A DNA stretch of 64,000 nucleotides, from assembly GCA_948099385.1 (NCBI GenBank), contig CANUEZ040000020.1, positions 3,876,501 to 3,940,500 on the forward strand. The letters run 5' to 3'. The translations under genes and the position numbers were made by a program. Source of the DNA: Fasciola hepatica (Eukaryota; Platyhelminthes; Trematoda; Plagiorchiida; Fasciolidae). This document shows positions 46,301 to 57,700 of the stretch, piece by piece (position 1 is the first letter of the stretch; the number at the start of each line of letters is the position of its first letter). The notes beneath the pieces were generated by a model, which saw nothing but the letters and a program-made list of their open reading frames with translations, did not search any database and was not told where the DNA came from.

Positions 46301-46476
46301 TCCTGGTTAAGTATGCAGCTTTATGGAACAAATTACCCCATGATATACGTTCTATAAAGCAATCTAAGACGTTTAAGGCCCACATAAGCAAATACCTCAC
46401 AGTACAAACTGTAATCCAACTTTTAGATCCGCACATGAGTGAAGAAAGGGCTTTTGAAGTTGGATTAGGTTTCTAA
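43306..46476 (+). CDS. Intact LINE ORF2: APE endonuclease and reverse transcriptase (CR1/Jockey-like)
   Basis: The only long uninterrupted retroelement frame here. The frame is open from 43306, but the first in-frame ATG is 43660, giving 938 codons; the extra 118 upstream codons are Ser/Pro-rich and may be untranslated or the end of a fused ORF1. From the ATG: an APE-type endonuclease (about residues 3-225) with ETWL (Glu34), GDFNAP (Asp141, Asn143) and CDHRAVS (Asp207-His208), then a linker, then RT (about 415-690) with PGPDGIPPAAF, YRPINHTSVI, LLDMKKAFDRVSH, VIQGSVLGPLLFLIYINDV and FADD (Asp651-Asp652), and a conserved tail to 938. There is no RNase H. The protein nicks target DNA and primes reverse transcription there. 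All catalytic residues seen are in place, so it could have been active recently. A decayed relative lies at 50.6-51.3 kb. Confidence 0.92.
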   Translation: MWPFTTTILTRSWSQLWPLALLVDPAAAGHSTRSQSNSEITEFDRTTCPTSTPPIFTGNSDTDQTSLYWSLTYTHSNLPGTISSTSSVPRLAPPLSLSPSAPTLAQLPVATVQGSTTRMSVFVINIRSLPAKIHLLRARVLVSNYDFILITETWLNASTPNLDFTISGYKAFSNSRMHCRGGGCLIYCRESFPVSLMQHPVLDAVDDSVWVTVKVQSQELLLGCIYRSPKSTRDNIVPIIDAFHFASTYPIDHKLIAGDFNAPGLRWPSHSGPRRYQDFVTCTHLGGWTQHVQSPTRGNNTLDLLFSQGLNKVTTSAGDSFPRCDHRAVSCAFSVPKIVISSVPSARPYHLAHWSSLPNIIRSQNWEKSFLSPDPQVVADQLYSILNQSLNTITPTMPPLTNSRTNRLSRMKSKLSKLQQLALKTREFSVYIQMDRLSAKIKSLTELMLTQQESKALCHPKKTEILSRLMRRRNPQPRKIIPFITVNNSHLDKPEEIAEAFNTFFTSALTASVPTPGIHSSCLPRETLSTVLFHPNDVSPLLVSMKPFYRPGPDGIPPAAFTLGGPGIPILLSNLFNLSMKFSSFPNQWKTSTIIPLHKKGSVHVLEDYRPINHTSVISRIMEKLIKNKIMTHLLTNNLLNVGQHGFLKNRSCSTCQVNFLNSVTEAADKGMSMIIILLDMKKAFDRVSHTRLLSQAKSYGIMDPLLGWLDSYFSDRYQLVQINGSVSKPKPVTSGVIQGSVLGPLLFLIYINDVFSFVRHGSLHLFADDIKILYSFDSSQLSTVINDIRQDLTALSSWCTTSLMKFSAEKGNILTFKCNVPPGMFSIDGHPISISPLVRDLGLQYSATFTFSEHTTTQIAKARRLIGLLHRTFRLPESKFSTYKTHVRPLLEYCSIIYSNMRQWDRVAIEKVQRLVTKELIGFTTQLNYSQRCEHLKPDPLWLRRMKLNLVFFHGVVKRIIESAPQFRNLTDSQYSLRLRDNTVTVPICRTALRSNFFLVKYAALWNKLPHDIRSIKQSKTFKAHISKYLTVQTVIQLLDPHMSEERAFEVGLGF

Positions 46477-49400
46477 TAGTTTTCAAACTCCCTTTTTGTG
46501 GACCCCATTATCTTTTAGGCCGTAGCCGCGCTTGATTCCCACTCGTGTTACTCACCCATTCGTTCTACTTCTGTTTCACATCTGATCCTGCCATTTGCGT
46601 TTTTAATTCTCCCTCGACAATGTCCGACAGGCACAGTCGTTGAACTTTCTCTGGAGTGCCGCGCTAACTGGACTCAAGCCCCAGTTATGGCATCATTTTC
46701 TTTCTCTTCTCCTCTCTCTCCATTCTGTAACTTTCACTTTCGTTTGTTCTACGATTTCCTACAGAATGGTTTTATCCTCAGTCCGGTAATTCTGTTCCAC
46801 CTTCATCCGTTTTGCTAAATCTGGCATCAAATAATTTTCCAGTTCCTCCCATCCTCTCATCTTTTTCCCATAGCCACGGCATGGCTATTAATAACCGGCT
46901 TCTTGACATTCCTCTACTCACTCTTCTCCCCTTATCAGACCTTGCTATACTACACTTTAATTTGCATACGGATACCTAACCCGCAATTATAAATCCAGTT
47001 CTAAACTCCATCAAGATAATACTTACCCGCTTGACGTCACCTGACTTGGACACACTATTACGCCTGGGGCTCAGGGTTTTGTGATAGCTCTCCACCATCA
47101 ATCTGCTCCTCATACAATGCCTTACTTTTCTAAGCTACACTCACCCGCGACTAATCAAGAAGTTGGTCATCCGGACCTACAACCAATTTTCTACCGAAGC
47201 CATTCCCTTCCTTATTTACCAGTTTCTGGTATACTGAATGCTATGATCTTTACAGTTCATCAGTTCTCACCTTCAGCTTGCGCCTTTCGACCGAAAATCG
47301 TTGGTTTGTCTGTCCTAATCAGCCGTTCCCACTGCACTAGCTAGCGGTCAACCTCCGCACGGCCAGTGGTGATATATTTCCACCAACTTCGTCGTGCCAG
47401 TGAAGTTGCCCTGCATATGAAAATCGGTGGTGCGTTCACCAGATGGCTCGCATACGTATTGGAACCCGTCCGACTCTGTTATTGGCAAGAGCAAGCTGTT
47501 AAGTGATAGCCCCAAGAATGCTGCCATTATCTTTTTTCTTTCACTGTTTGTGGCCGCAACACCCCTGAAGGTTATGACATCTGGTCTGTAGCGGTCTCAC
47601 AATAAGGGGAAACAGCCATCCCTATCAGTCTCGGACCCATTGGGCCACGTGTAAAGAAAGGCGGGTCAAGGAGAAAAGGGGAGTTTACCCTACGGCGTAA
47701 ATTTGTTCTCCCTCTCCTCAATAAAAAAGAAGAAATCCACTTCAGGCTGGGAAGGTCTTGGGCTAATGCTCTCTGCCCCCTTCATTGCAGATGGATTTCT
47801 GATAACGGCCTAGACCCGACCCTGCATATGGGAAACCCCACGCTTTCGAGTTAACCTGCAGTTCCTTTTGTCTAGACCAGTGTGGGGTGACAGCACGCCG
47901 TTCGAGCTCTCCACGTATACTTGCCGACCCCGCCTTACTCAGCTTCAACCCTTTTGGGTTCCCTGCAAAATCCTTAACCAGCTTGCTGATGTTTAATACA
48001 GTAGTCGATACGCGATCTGAATAGTTACATCATGCGACCTCTGCTCTGACGACACCCCGGCATTGATACGCCTAAGCCTAACAGCTATGGACAAAGCCCC
48101 GCTTGTATTGGTTGTCGGAATGCAATCATTACACATTTATAATTTATTATCCACAAGTTTACTTTTTCTATCCCCCTCGAGCCCAAGCACTAATAATGTT
48201 GTCCAAAGTCAGTGATGATTTGTCTGCTACCATGTAGACTCAGTTACAAAACCAAAATTCTTACTGACACTAATTCCACTAGTAAACTGTTGTTCCTTTA
48301 ATGATAGGTGCTCACCTTCACTTAGTTCTCTTGTCTCGGGCTATAACCCAGTGGTCTCATCGCCTTTTTCTTGCACTCCTCCGTTACTCGAGTCCTACCA
48401 TGCTGATTACCACCCTTTAATAACCAACACTCACCGATCACCGTATTTGCTCATGGTTTGTTAGCACACCATCCCACCTAGCTGGCTTATGTATCTGATT
48501 ACGTATTACCCCATGGAAAACCAGCACATTCGCATCCACATAAGAAGGCCTCGCCTTAGCCCTGTGCGTTCCTTTTTCTTTTTATAATTTCTCCGCCCCC
48601 ACTTACAGCCGGGTCAACAACCTGACTGGTGTCCCCTCTCTTCCCATTTCTGACCCCACCCTCCTCCACTGTTTTATTTTTGACCCTCAGCTGAGCCCCT
48701 TTACTATTCTACCACCTATCAGCCTAACCATTTTGCACTCTGGCTAAGCATGCGCTTAATATTCCCATTATCAACTAAACGCCCTAAAAAGAAAATACCA
48801 GCCTCCGCCCGTTAGTCCCTAGTAGATCGGCCCACTGGCCATCAAGTAGCATTAACACTCTAATTTCCGCTAAGCTGTTAATCATAACCCCCAGCTGGAG
48901 CATTCTCCAGACTGCCGCATTTCTCCTCTATTCCAGAACTCAGTGGTTACCAGGGTAGCCCGTCAACCAGATCGACGTTATCCCTTGATTACCTAACGGA
49001 CTAAACGGTTTGATCGATCGGACTGGCCGTGGTTAAACCTACACTCACACCTGACGACGCTTTATATGGAGCACCTTACATGGCTAACCGGTGATCACAA
49101 TCCCATAACCAGGATTACAATTACTCACAATAGTCTCACTAGACCGCCGGACGGATTCCTGACATCACCCATCAGCATTCATTTCCTGTTCTCCACACGA
49201 ATAGTTCAATTCATTCTGCGTGCAGAACTGGAGTCTGGCCCTCGCGGTTGCGTTCCGTACCCACTCGCCCTAGTTCGTCAGCCTAGCCCTTTTTGACTTC
49301 CGCCCTCATCTTGCACTACCTGCCATCAACGGCTACCAACGTCTTTATGAAACAAAATACCAAACACTTGGTTATTTATTCTTTTATCACGTATGCAGAA

Positions 49401-50579
49401 AATCTCACTTTTACACTCAACTTCCTCTGTTCCATCGGGTCTGGCCTTTCCCAGGCACCGCAGTCCTCCTTTCTCTTCGCCACCTGTGCATACTTGCTTG
49501 GTTGCATCAGCAGCGTGTCACCAAGTGTTCCCTCGAAGGCTTGTTGAAACTCCCAGTTGTGTCCACCCACCATTCACGCTCCTCAAAAGCACACTGCATT
49601 CCTGGTGAGAGCTTCTGCCTCCATGTGGCTTTCTATATAATATCGGAATTACCTATACAGAAAGACCAATCTGGATATCCCATTCGACTCACTTGCATTT
49701 GTATCACAGGCAACCCCCACAATGAGTTATCCAATAGAGGGTCAATCTTCTCTATTTCCTGTAGGCATCTCCAACTACATTTTGATAACACCATGTTAAC
49801 TCTATTTTTAATCTTCTTTTGGTAACAACCAGTTTCTCAGTATTGATTCCTCAAATATCCAGTTGGTGCCACACTGCGACTCCTTTTACACTTCCCGACT
49901 CTTCTTTGAATCTCTTTCACTCCACCGCTCTCTCCCTATCTTCATCGACTGCACACCAAATTCCATAGATCGACGTGATCCATTCTGGACTACCGGACCC
50001 GTCGCAGACAGTTATCGGCATCCATAAGGCAAGTTGTGTTTTATTCTTGCATCAACTCCCTGTTCATGTAGTGCTGTCCGACACCAGTTGCTTTATGGGT
50101 TCTTGCAAACACTGCACTTTTACCCTTCTTCAGTATCGCTTTTCCTTCATTCCAACGTCCATCCCGCAAACCGCAGCGTCCCCGCCCCGAATTCGAAACC
50201 GATTCGCAACAGCCGCGCTAACCGTCCTCTCTTTAGCTCACTTAAACACCGCCCAAGCTGATCGTTCTATTACTGCAATTGTGTGAACCATATTCTTCTA
50301 AATTGTGATTACCCTACATAAATGTGAATTGCTGTGTCCTCTGATCATGCCTTGTGCATGTGTCTTGACCACGATCAAGAAATATACCATCATTATTAGC
50401 AGTGGAGACCCTCCCTATAGCCCCAGCTACCACTTCCACCCTGTCCACAATGGGAATGGACTCGTCAGTTATGTCCCAGTTATTGACCACCTTCAAGCCG
50501 TCATCATACTAGGGACCTGACTATTTGCCGCCAACTGCAATAGGCAAACGCGGACTTGACTTACCTTACTACTCAGTTT
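46477..50579. other. Unassigned, pyrimidine-rich plus strand (3' flank of the intact LINE and 5' part of a decayed one)
   Basis: The first several hundred bases after the stop at 46476 are C/T-rich and probably the 3' UTR of the intact LINE, but I see no poly(A) tail or short-repeat end that fixes its boundary. Later sequence should include the endonuclease of the decayed LINE whose RT begins near 50580, yet no endonuclease motif survives. The repeat copy at 48980-49230 is listed separately. Frames such as 49502-49825 and 49975-50286 are open but unrecognised. Confidence 0.4.
48980..49230 (+). repeat. Repeat of unknown family, copy B
   Basis: Matches the minus strand of 27690-27990 in ordered blocks (see that entry), including ATATGGAGCACCTTACATGG, then CACAATCCCATAACCAGG. 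Here it lies upstream of a decayed plus-strand LINE RT, whereas the other copy lies downstream of a minus-strand LINE, so a fixed place in a LINE is not supported. Confidence 0.5.
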
Positions 50580-51330
50580 ATTTACCCGTCGATTAACTCC
50601 AGTCTGGCACAAGCAAAATGGAAAAGCCCGGTCACAATCTTACTCCACTAGGGGGCCCACTACATATGGTAACGAAATACCGTCCCGTTAACCATACACT
50701 TGTCCTCTCTCGGTTAATAGAAAAAATCAATAAAGAACACACTGTGAAGTAGCTCTTTAAATTGGACATTATTGGCCCCCAACAACACGGCTCCTTTCAG
50801 TCAGCATCTTGCGCAACCTGCCAACCTAATTTTTTGAATCTCTTCACTCAGATGGCAGACAATAGAAAGGCTCTTATAATACCTTACTTGGGTATGTCAA
50901 AGGCGTTTGACGGCGTGCCACACCCTCATCTTCTGGCCGGAATCAGACCCTTAGTCATCAATGGCCTCTCTCTACCTGCGATCACTTCTAACCTGTCTAA
51001 GGGCTCTCAGCTCGTCTTAATAAGTGGGCTCTGTTCCAGGCCAAAACCGGTTGCAAGCGTTTTATACGGGGTAACATCCTTGGCCTTCTGCTGTTTCTCG
51101 TGTATATAAACGACATATTCCTCTCAGCGAGTCATGGCATTCCTTCTCCTTCTGCAGACGACATCAGGGTGGTCTACCCATTCAAGCCTGATGGTCTCGC
51201 CTCGGCTAGCTTAAAAGCCTCTGGAGACACATCTGCGCTCCATGGATGGCGCTCAACTTGGCAGATGACATTTTTCTGCTGACATGTGTGAAGTGCTTAC
51301 ATATAAATGCAACCTACTACCAGGGTCTCT
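50580..51330 (+). pseudogene. Decayed LINE RT related to the intact element
   Basis: Block by block this follows the RT of the 43.3-kb element: QAKWKSPVTILLH (NQWKTSTIIPLH there), NHTLVLSRLIEKINK, IGPQQHGSFQSASCATCQPN (VGQHGFLKNRSCSTCQVN there), YLGMSKAFDGVPHPHLL, a broken FCCFSCIYINDIFLSASHG, and PSADDIRVVYPF, where FADD has become SADD. It ends at TYKCNLLPG around 51320, just before a BEL LTR at 51334. Stops and shifts throughout. It is a much older copy of the same or a sister family. Confidence 0.83.
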
Positions 51331-51333
51331 AGT

Positions 51334-51575
51334 TGTAAGTCAATTTTTGCAAAAACAGCAAAGGTTAGCCAATTCGTAAGAATCCTAAAACCAGAACAAG
51401 ACTGATTCGTGGTGTCTGTGGCGCTGAATTGAAATTCGCAAAAAGTATAAATATACACAAACCTCAGGTATGTGGCCAAACTGACTCACAAGTGAAGCCC
51501 AAGGGTTCACAACCCCGTGGCTCAGGCACGACAGTCAGAGAAGGTTCTAGGCCAAATTCGAAAGTTTTATGGGCC
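51334..51575 (-). repeat. Partial 3' LTR fused to BEL RNase H
   Basis: The minus strand aligns with the 38081-38438 and 29718-30076 LTRs from the GGCCTAGAACCTTCTCTGAC block to the end TTGACTTACA at 51334. The first ~120 bp of the LTR are absent, and at about 51575 the sequence changes to RNase H coding DNA matching 34140 and above of the better element. This LTR is of the 38-kb subfamily type, while the 5' LTR at 54349-54704 is a more diverged member. Confidence 0.75.
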
Positions 51576-52404
51576 TTGGCAAACAGAATCCTCGTGGCGT
51601 ATTGTTCATCTACCTGGCATCAGGGGTCGTACACCACGGCCCCATACCCGAGTTCGGGCGCATCAGAGGAGGCATGCAGCTCTCCCGTCTGTGTTGTTCA
51701 GTCAGAAGACAGGGGCTAGAGAGTCCATGTGTCTCCTAGTTTCTTTAAAATGATCAGGAATTCTTCCCATTCCAGTTGATTTTCTCCATTGAGTGACTAG
51801 TACCAATCGACGTTTTTACGACAGAGCCGCTGCAGTAGGATCTTTTGGGGAAGCAGCCAGAGAGCGACACAACCCAGTGGATCGAACAAGCTAGAGACAG
51901 GTGACAGTACACCACAGCGAGTAACTGGTTGGTCGGGGACTTTCTTCCCGAAAACGAAGTCGTCCGCTTCCGCACTTCATTTACTCCCGGAGTGCGTTCA
52001 GTGGGGAGCGAAGACCCGTACATATCTCGGTCCTATACTGCCCTTCTGTGGTGCGGAGTGACTGTGAGCACTCTCGACACGTTCGACATGCTTCTCGTGA
52101 GGTGGAAGCCGCGATTTTCTAGCAACCTTGTTAGGCGCCTCAATTGCACTAGGGCCGAGCCAACACCATCGAGAGATCCTAGATGGTCGACGATTTTTCG
52201 CATCATCACTTCTGCGTACAGTTACCAGAGACCCCGATCGAAGCCGAAACGTTCTTCCAAGCGCAGAAGTCTTTGGAGAGTGTAAATTCTATTGCTAACC
52301 AAAGGGTCGGCTAGTGCACTCCACGGTGGGCGAACCCCGAGCTGGCTTTTAAGGCCTTTGGCTTCTTGTCGCACTGTCTGCAGCGCAGGATGATCCCCTC
52401 CCAA
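51576..52404 (-). pseudogene. BEL RT and partial RNase H
   Basis: Degenerate but recognisable by comparison with the element at 34.3-35.3 kb. Near 52200-52100 the minus strand reads VDHLGSLDGVGSALVQLRRL, matching DHLGSFHDIESALKQFRGL just after the catalytic box; the YVDD position is again damaged. Near 51890-51800 it reads SIHWVVSLSGCFPKRSYCS for the FDPLGFVSPW region in a shifted frame. The start near 52330-52220 has the RLLRLEERFGFDR block. The amino-terminal RT blocks including ADI are missing between 52230 and 52200, so the domain also carries an internal deletion. Confidence 0.7.
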
Positions 52405-52413
52405 TGGAGATGG

Positions 52414-54308
52414 TCAGTGGTCTCCGACTTCATGAAGCTCTTTTTCGTATAGGCACTGCGACTGGTACTCCATGTGGTCCGTTTCTGCTGGCAAGTAATT
52501 TATGTAGCCACTTCCCCCGGCTAGTCCGTGTAGTATCCATCCTAGTGTCCTGCGTACGGCATAGGATGCCTGGCGGTCGCCTCCTCTCTGGTCCAGCGCC
52601 TTATCTGCTTCTGGCATGTGGCAGCCGATGAGAAGGTCTACTTCGTTGTCCCTCCAGTCTACGATGGTTTCGTCTTGCGAGCGGGGCTACCTGGTTGAAA
52701 TTGCACTCACCGAACTTGGTGCCGGTGCGGGGGGCCGGCCGATGTGAAAGCCTCCGTTGGATCGATTTGCTCTTTGGTTTCCAGGGAGATGAGCTGGGAT
52801 CTCAACCGACCTTGCAGCTATTACTTGTGTTCCGCTCACAGTGCTCGCAGCTAACGTCGTCGTGCATTTAGCTAGCCGGAGTTTATCGGCAAACCGCTCC
52901 TTCACAAGGGTGGTGTCCGATCCAACATCGACGAAGGCCAAAGTTTTCGCCACCCCATTCGGGGTCATCATCCCTACAGCGAGTACCTCTAGCAGAATTG
53001 GTTTACTGGCAGACCGTGGCTCTGAATAAATCATGCTGGGATTTGTGCTCGCATCGGGCGTAGCTTCTATCACCTGGTTAGTTAATCGGTAGTGTCTGTC
53101 CAGGCAACCTTCTTGGCCACGTCTGGTTCCTGTTTGGCAAGCTGCCACCCCATATGAGGCGTTTAGGCAAATGAAACACGCTCCCGTCATCCCCACCATT
53201 CCCCAACGTTCGTTTACTGTGGCTCTGACGAACTTCGGGCATTCTAGTAACCCACGACTGGCGTTGCAGGTCCTGCAGCTTTGGCGGCTACGGCTTTGCG
53301 TGAAATGACGTGTGTACTTGTCCAAGGCTTAAATTTCGAATTTTTCCGTGCAGATTTTTTTTAGCTTGGCTGTTGCTAGGTCTGTTTGCCCATTTTCTAT
53401 CACGGACAAGTCGACCAACTCTGCTGTCGGCTGTCCTGGTTTGCCTGTCTAAGTATTCCGCCGGATCCTCGAAGTAGGCCTCTCGGCCACCCCTATTTGT
53501 GCCTTCTGCTTCGTTCGCCCAAACGCTCTGCAGCCCGGAAGGGATGCAGCGGACTGGACTCTTCAATGTGTGCACTTCGTCCAGTTCATCCCTGTACCCC
53601 AAATTATTGAGGGCTGTCGAACAGTTCTGCATCTTAATCGAGATCGGCCTTTGCGTAGATGTCGTCCTTTGTTCGTTTGGCCTCTGACACCACGCCCCCT
53701 ATTGGATTGCGGGCAAACCTAAATGGCTGATCAAAGAGATCCTTCAGAATGGTTTTTGCCCGTGCTTTGTCTTGTTACGGGTCGGGCATGGTGCTCCCAT
53801 CAAAATAGTGGGTCAAGCAGATAGCCTTCGTCCGGGGTCGGTTGTCTTATGTTCGACGAAGGTTTCAAATTGTTGATGAACTCGCAGTACTGCTCAGGCC
53901 GTCTGCGGAAAACCGCCAGCTCTACCCTTAGTAAACCGATCGTTGGTTGTATTGGTGTTGAAAGTTTGGCGGCCGGCATAGAGCTTCTCATTTCTAATTG
54001 CCCCAAGGTGATGAAAGGACCTTTACCACCAGTTTTATGATCACACTTGCTCATCCTATACTCTTCTTCGGCCTCCTGGGCCTGTTGCCTAGCGGATACC
54101 GACTGCTGTTCTAGGTCTAATACCCTCAGCTTAAAACAATCAACATTGTCCGATGAGTGGCACCATAGGTACTACATGAACCAGCACTGACAGGGCCAAG
54201 TGACCTAACATTACCCATAGAATCGAAGGTACAACCCCCCCCCCCCCCAGTGACTTGCCGCGTTGCTTCCTGTCGAGGTTCCGATTGCTCTGATTCTTTC
54301 CTGGGCAC
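52414..54308 (-). pseudogene. BEL gag-protease, degenerate
   Basis: Several frames cover a Pao-type gag-protease. It begins VPRKESEQSEPRQEATRQV at 54308 with GTG where the 40987 copy has ATG, followed by a 14-base C run on the plus strand (54235-54248) that reads as a Gly stretch and probably slipped. Later frames give the gag core (VELAVFRRRPEQYCEF near 53930; CSTALNNLGYRDELDEVHTL near 53600), a CRTCNASRGLLECPKF knuckle (53280) and the protease motif FVDVGSDTTLV near 52930, where the usual DSG is DVG. The last piece (52617-52414) has the RTLGWILHGLAGGSGYINYL tail seen at 35.5 kb. Inactive. Confidence 0.83.
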
Positions 54309-54348
54309 ACTGCGTGTTTCCTAGCTCCAAGTTGATAAAATTGAGTAC

Positions 54349-54704
54349 TGCGGATCTTTTTGAGCAAAATTTAGCCAAGTTCGCACGAATCTCAAAACCA
54401 GAACACGATTGATCCGTAAATTCAGCGGTACTGGATTATTAAATAAGCAATCACGTAAAACATATACAAATCTCAGTTATATGATCACAGACTCAGAAAA
54501 CGAGAACCAAGTTTGCGGCTTGTGAGAGACGAGCAGGTGCATCAGGCAGGTCGAAGATGGGATATAACTAGGTAGAGCATTTGACGCGAGCATACGAAGG
54601 TCTGTCCGTAGGAACATGAGGTTTACGGGAGAGTGGGAGGGTGATATCACGAAATCATGAAAGCATGGTGTCTTTGAAGGATTTTCTACAACCGATGGTC
54701 GCAC
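54349..54704 (-). repeat. 5' LTR of the third BEL element
   Basis: About 356 bp. On the minus strand it starts TGCGACCATCGGTTGTAGAAAA at 54704 (first T-G visible, compare TGTAACGACCGGTCG) and ends AAAAAGATCCGCA at 54349, followed by GTACTCAATTTTATCAAC, the conserved spacer before gag. It carries the TGAGATTTGTATATG version of the central block and the CATCTTCGACCTGCCTGATG stretch. Diverged from the other LTRs, in line with the older look of its gag. Confidence 0.78.
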
Positions 54705-57700
54705 CTGATTCAGCGCATTCTTGTCCAGGAATCCCAGGCCTGGCATGTCCGTCCAGTCTACTGCACTGCTTGAGAGATGTAACTGGGAGGGTAAACAATC
54801 GGGGTTCAGTTGAGGATTTTACCCGCATTTGTAGAAGGCTTTCGCTCCAGTGAACCAAGAGTAACTAATGGGGTTAAACTATCGCTGCAATTGATCACTT
54901 GAACTGGGAGTCCTCGTTTTCGTAGAGCTCTCCAGGTCTGAATAGATGTTAGTTAATCTGCGGACTGGGGTACCGCAAAGATCTGGCAATGGACCCTGGC
55001 TAGTGGTGCTGAGTGTGAGCTGCTTAGAAAACGGTCCGGAAACCCCTGCTTCAAAGTAGCTGACGAACTGAAAATGGCAGGTGTAGTCAACTACGGATCA
55101 GTCCTAAAAGGCCTGGGCAGAATCCGTAAATAGGCTGCTGAGTGGGGCTTGCTGCATAAAGTTATGTTCGCTTGGATGTAGAAAGTTTACGTCACTAGCT
55201 GAGCACTGGGAACCGAGGGTGGGACGGTAAACATGCCGGTAAAAGGTGTGTTCAAGGCATTGGGTGACGTGGTTAAGACTGAAGTTCATCCCACAACCCC
55301 GTGTCAAGAAGTGCAAAATAAGCTTCTGGAGAGCTCTATCAGTTTCTGCGTAAAACTGGCTCCAGCTGGCGAAGTGCATGCAAGGTGGGCGAAAAAGTGC
55401 AACCGATCCAAACGTGGGATAGACTGGAACCGTGGGAAGGTCGGCTCGCTTAAACGCAAAAGAAACAAAGGCTGGGGCCGAGAGGAAACGTCATAGAAGA
55501 TGGTGGAGGAAGCAAATCAAAAATGGAGTCCAGCGAGCGGTTATTTTCTCGGCACCATCGGTTTCTCTATAACTTTCCGCTGCCGGAGAAGAAAGCCACA
55601 GCCTGGGGGCCATTTCCTCAGGCTGAAGAATTTTAGGTCTCTGACACGACTTTGAGCCCGGTTCTTCACGCAACTTTGTAGAAAAAAAACTGGCATAAAC
55701 TTGCTCAGGGAGCGACTGAGGTAACGGTAGTGACGGAGTTTAAATATCAACTAGACAGGATATGCACCAGAGTATTCAACAGAGGGCCCCAATGTAGGGC
55801 CGAAAAGCACCGAATGGATTGGAGAGAGTCCCTTGGGCGTTGCTTTAGTTAAGCTCTCACGTCTTTCGCCTCTTACGCCTCCCCGTACCACTTACTCCTT
55901 TTCTTTCTATTTTAATGGTACTAACTAAGTCTGCAGCTGCGATTCCAGCCCAACGAAGGAAAAGGACAGAAGGGTAGGAATCGGCGGATTCTGGAGGTTA
56001 TATTGGTCATCCTGTAGAGTCGGCAGGCGATGGAAGATTAGGCTAGCTGATGACCAGAACTGGAGGGACGGGGTGAGCCTTGTTTCAAGAGCCGCGCGTC
56101 TGAAGCTGGCGATGCCGCCGTGTAGGCCGGCACCAGGTGCATTCAAACAAACTGCGTTTAAACAACCGGTCTATTGAAAGAACTGATTCCAACCCAAATT
56201 CATGATCTATCGGTGAGGCCGGTCAAAGTTTGCCTGACCGGTTGTGTACTTCATGGATGACTCATGGGGGTCACCAAAGTGTCCTCCAGGGCTTCTGAAA
56301 CGAGCCTGTGTCCGGGATGCTGGAAAAGTACTTTCAAATACCACTGCGTCTAACTATGGGCAACTTAATGTAACTATTGGGAATGAGCCGAGAAGATTGC
56401 CTATGCCGGTGGAAGAACAGGTACCGGAATAGGATGCTCCTGAGGAGCGGTGATCATTCCCCTAGTAGGCCTAAGAATAGTTGCCCATCTATAAACAAGG
56501 ATCACCCAAGATATAAACCCGCAACTGCATTCTGTTACGTTTGGCGTCTCCGAAGAGCCGCTACATACTGCATTTTTCTTTACTTTCCATTCTTCTCTCA
56601 TCCTCGTTTATGGTCAGTTTAGTGTTCACACTCGGCCTTCGTTTCAACTTTCAGTTCGCCCTTTATTCCTCATCTATCACTATTCTTTCATTATCTCCCT
56701 TTCCTCACCAACGAATTTATAATCTGAGTCCGCTTTCATCCAAAATTGAGCTTGATGTGCCAGCCCTCGTGGTGGCCCACGGTTACCAACCGTGACCTGC
56801 ATAACATCAGTTGAAGCAGTGATCGAAGCTCGAGGAACTCGTTTCTCCTGTTGTGGCAGCACCGGAAAATCTGCGGAGCCCAGATGTGCAGGAAACTGGA
56901 ACTTTTGGCTATATGCAGTCGTGATCTTGACATCAACCTGAAGGTCTATGTGATCCGACCTGACCAGTCTTTGATGTTCCCTTTTTGCTCAGTAATCTCC
57001 GTTCCACTTCCAAGATGTGGAAAACCTACAATTTAAGGTAGCAAAAGACAAATAAAGAAAGAGGAAAGGTTTTCACCTAGCGGGATTTTCCTCCTTCTCA
57101 TAACAGATTTGTCCCAGAGGATGTCGCCGTTTGCGCTACATTACGACCTTCATACATCTGGTGGTTTCAAAGTTACCGCTGCTTTCTCTAATTCTTCTGT
57201 TCGTTTCATCTCATCATCGGTACCTTTGGAGCACAAAGTACATCAACTGAATTTTATACTTTCTGTCTCATATATGCTGGGGTGCCACGGCAAGATCCGT
57301 GGGTTATTAACACTTGTGCAACCTATTGTGACGACAAACCATTGATAGTTAACCCGCGTGTTAGTACATCCCTTCCCACTCATAGTTTTGCGCAGCGTCC
57401 ATGTCCGATGGTCGTTTTCGCAATTGTTCCTGACTTCATCGTTTAATTTCGAGAGGTGCCTTCCTTTAATGTCTTCGTTGTGTCCAAGTTCGGGAACCTG
57501 GACTTTGAACGCCATTTATCCACTTCTGCCTATTGTTTGCATGAATCCGGTCTGTTATGTTGCAGCTCAGTTCATCTTTTTGCAGTACGATTTAAAGTTT
57601 TAGGGTTCGCAGTTACGCAACCTAGCAACTTCCGTAGTGCCCTGTCGTCAGCACTAGGCTCTCTCTCCTGCCGTTTTCCTACCCTTATGGTATCTGTATA

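Larger units (their letters stand above)
51334..54704 (-). mobile_element. Third BEL/Pao element, internally deleted
   Basis: Minus-strand element with a 5' LTR (54349-54704), degenerate gag-protease, a broken RT and part of RNase H, which runs directly into an LTR piece (51334-about 51575). The integrase, the end of RNase H and the first part of the 3' LTR are gone, as if removed by one deletion. It is more diverged from the element at 32-37 kb than that element is from the copy at 39.5-41 kb. The low-coordinate end inserts next to a decayed LINE RT. Confidence 0.82.
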
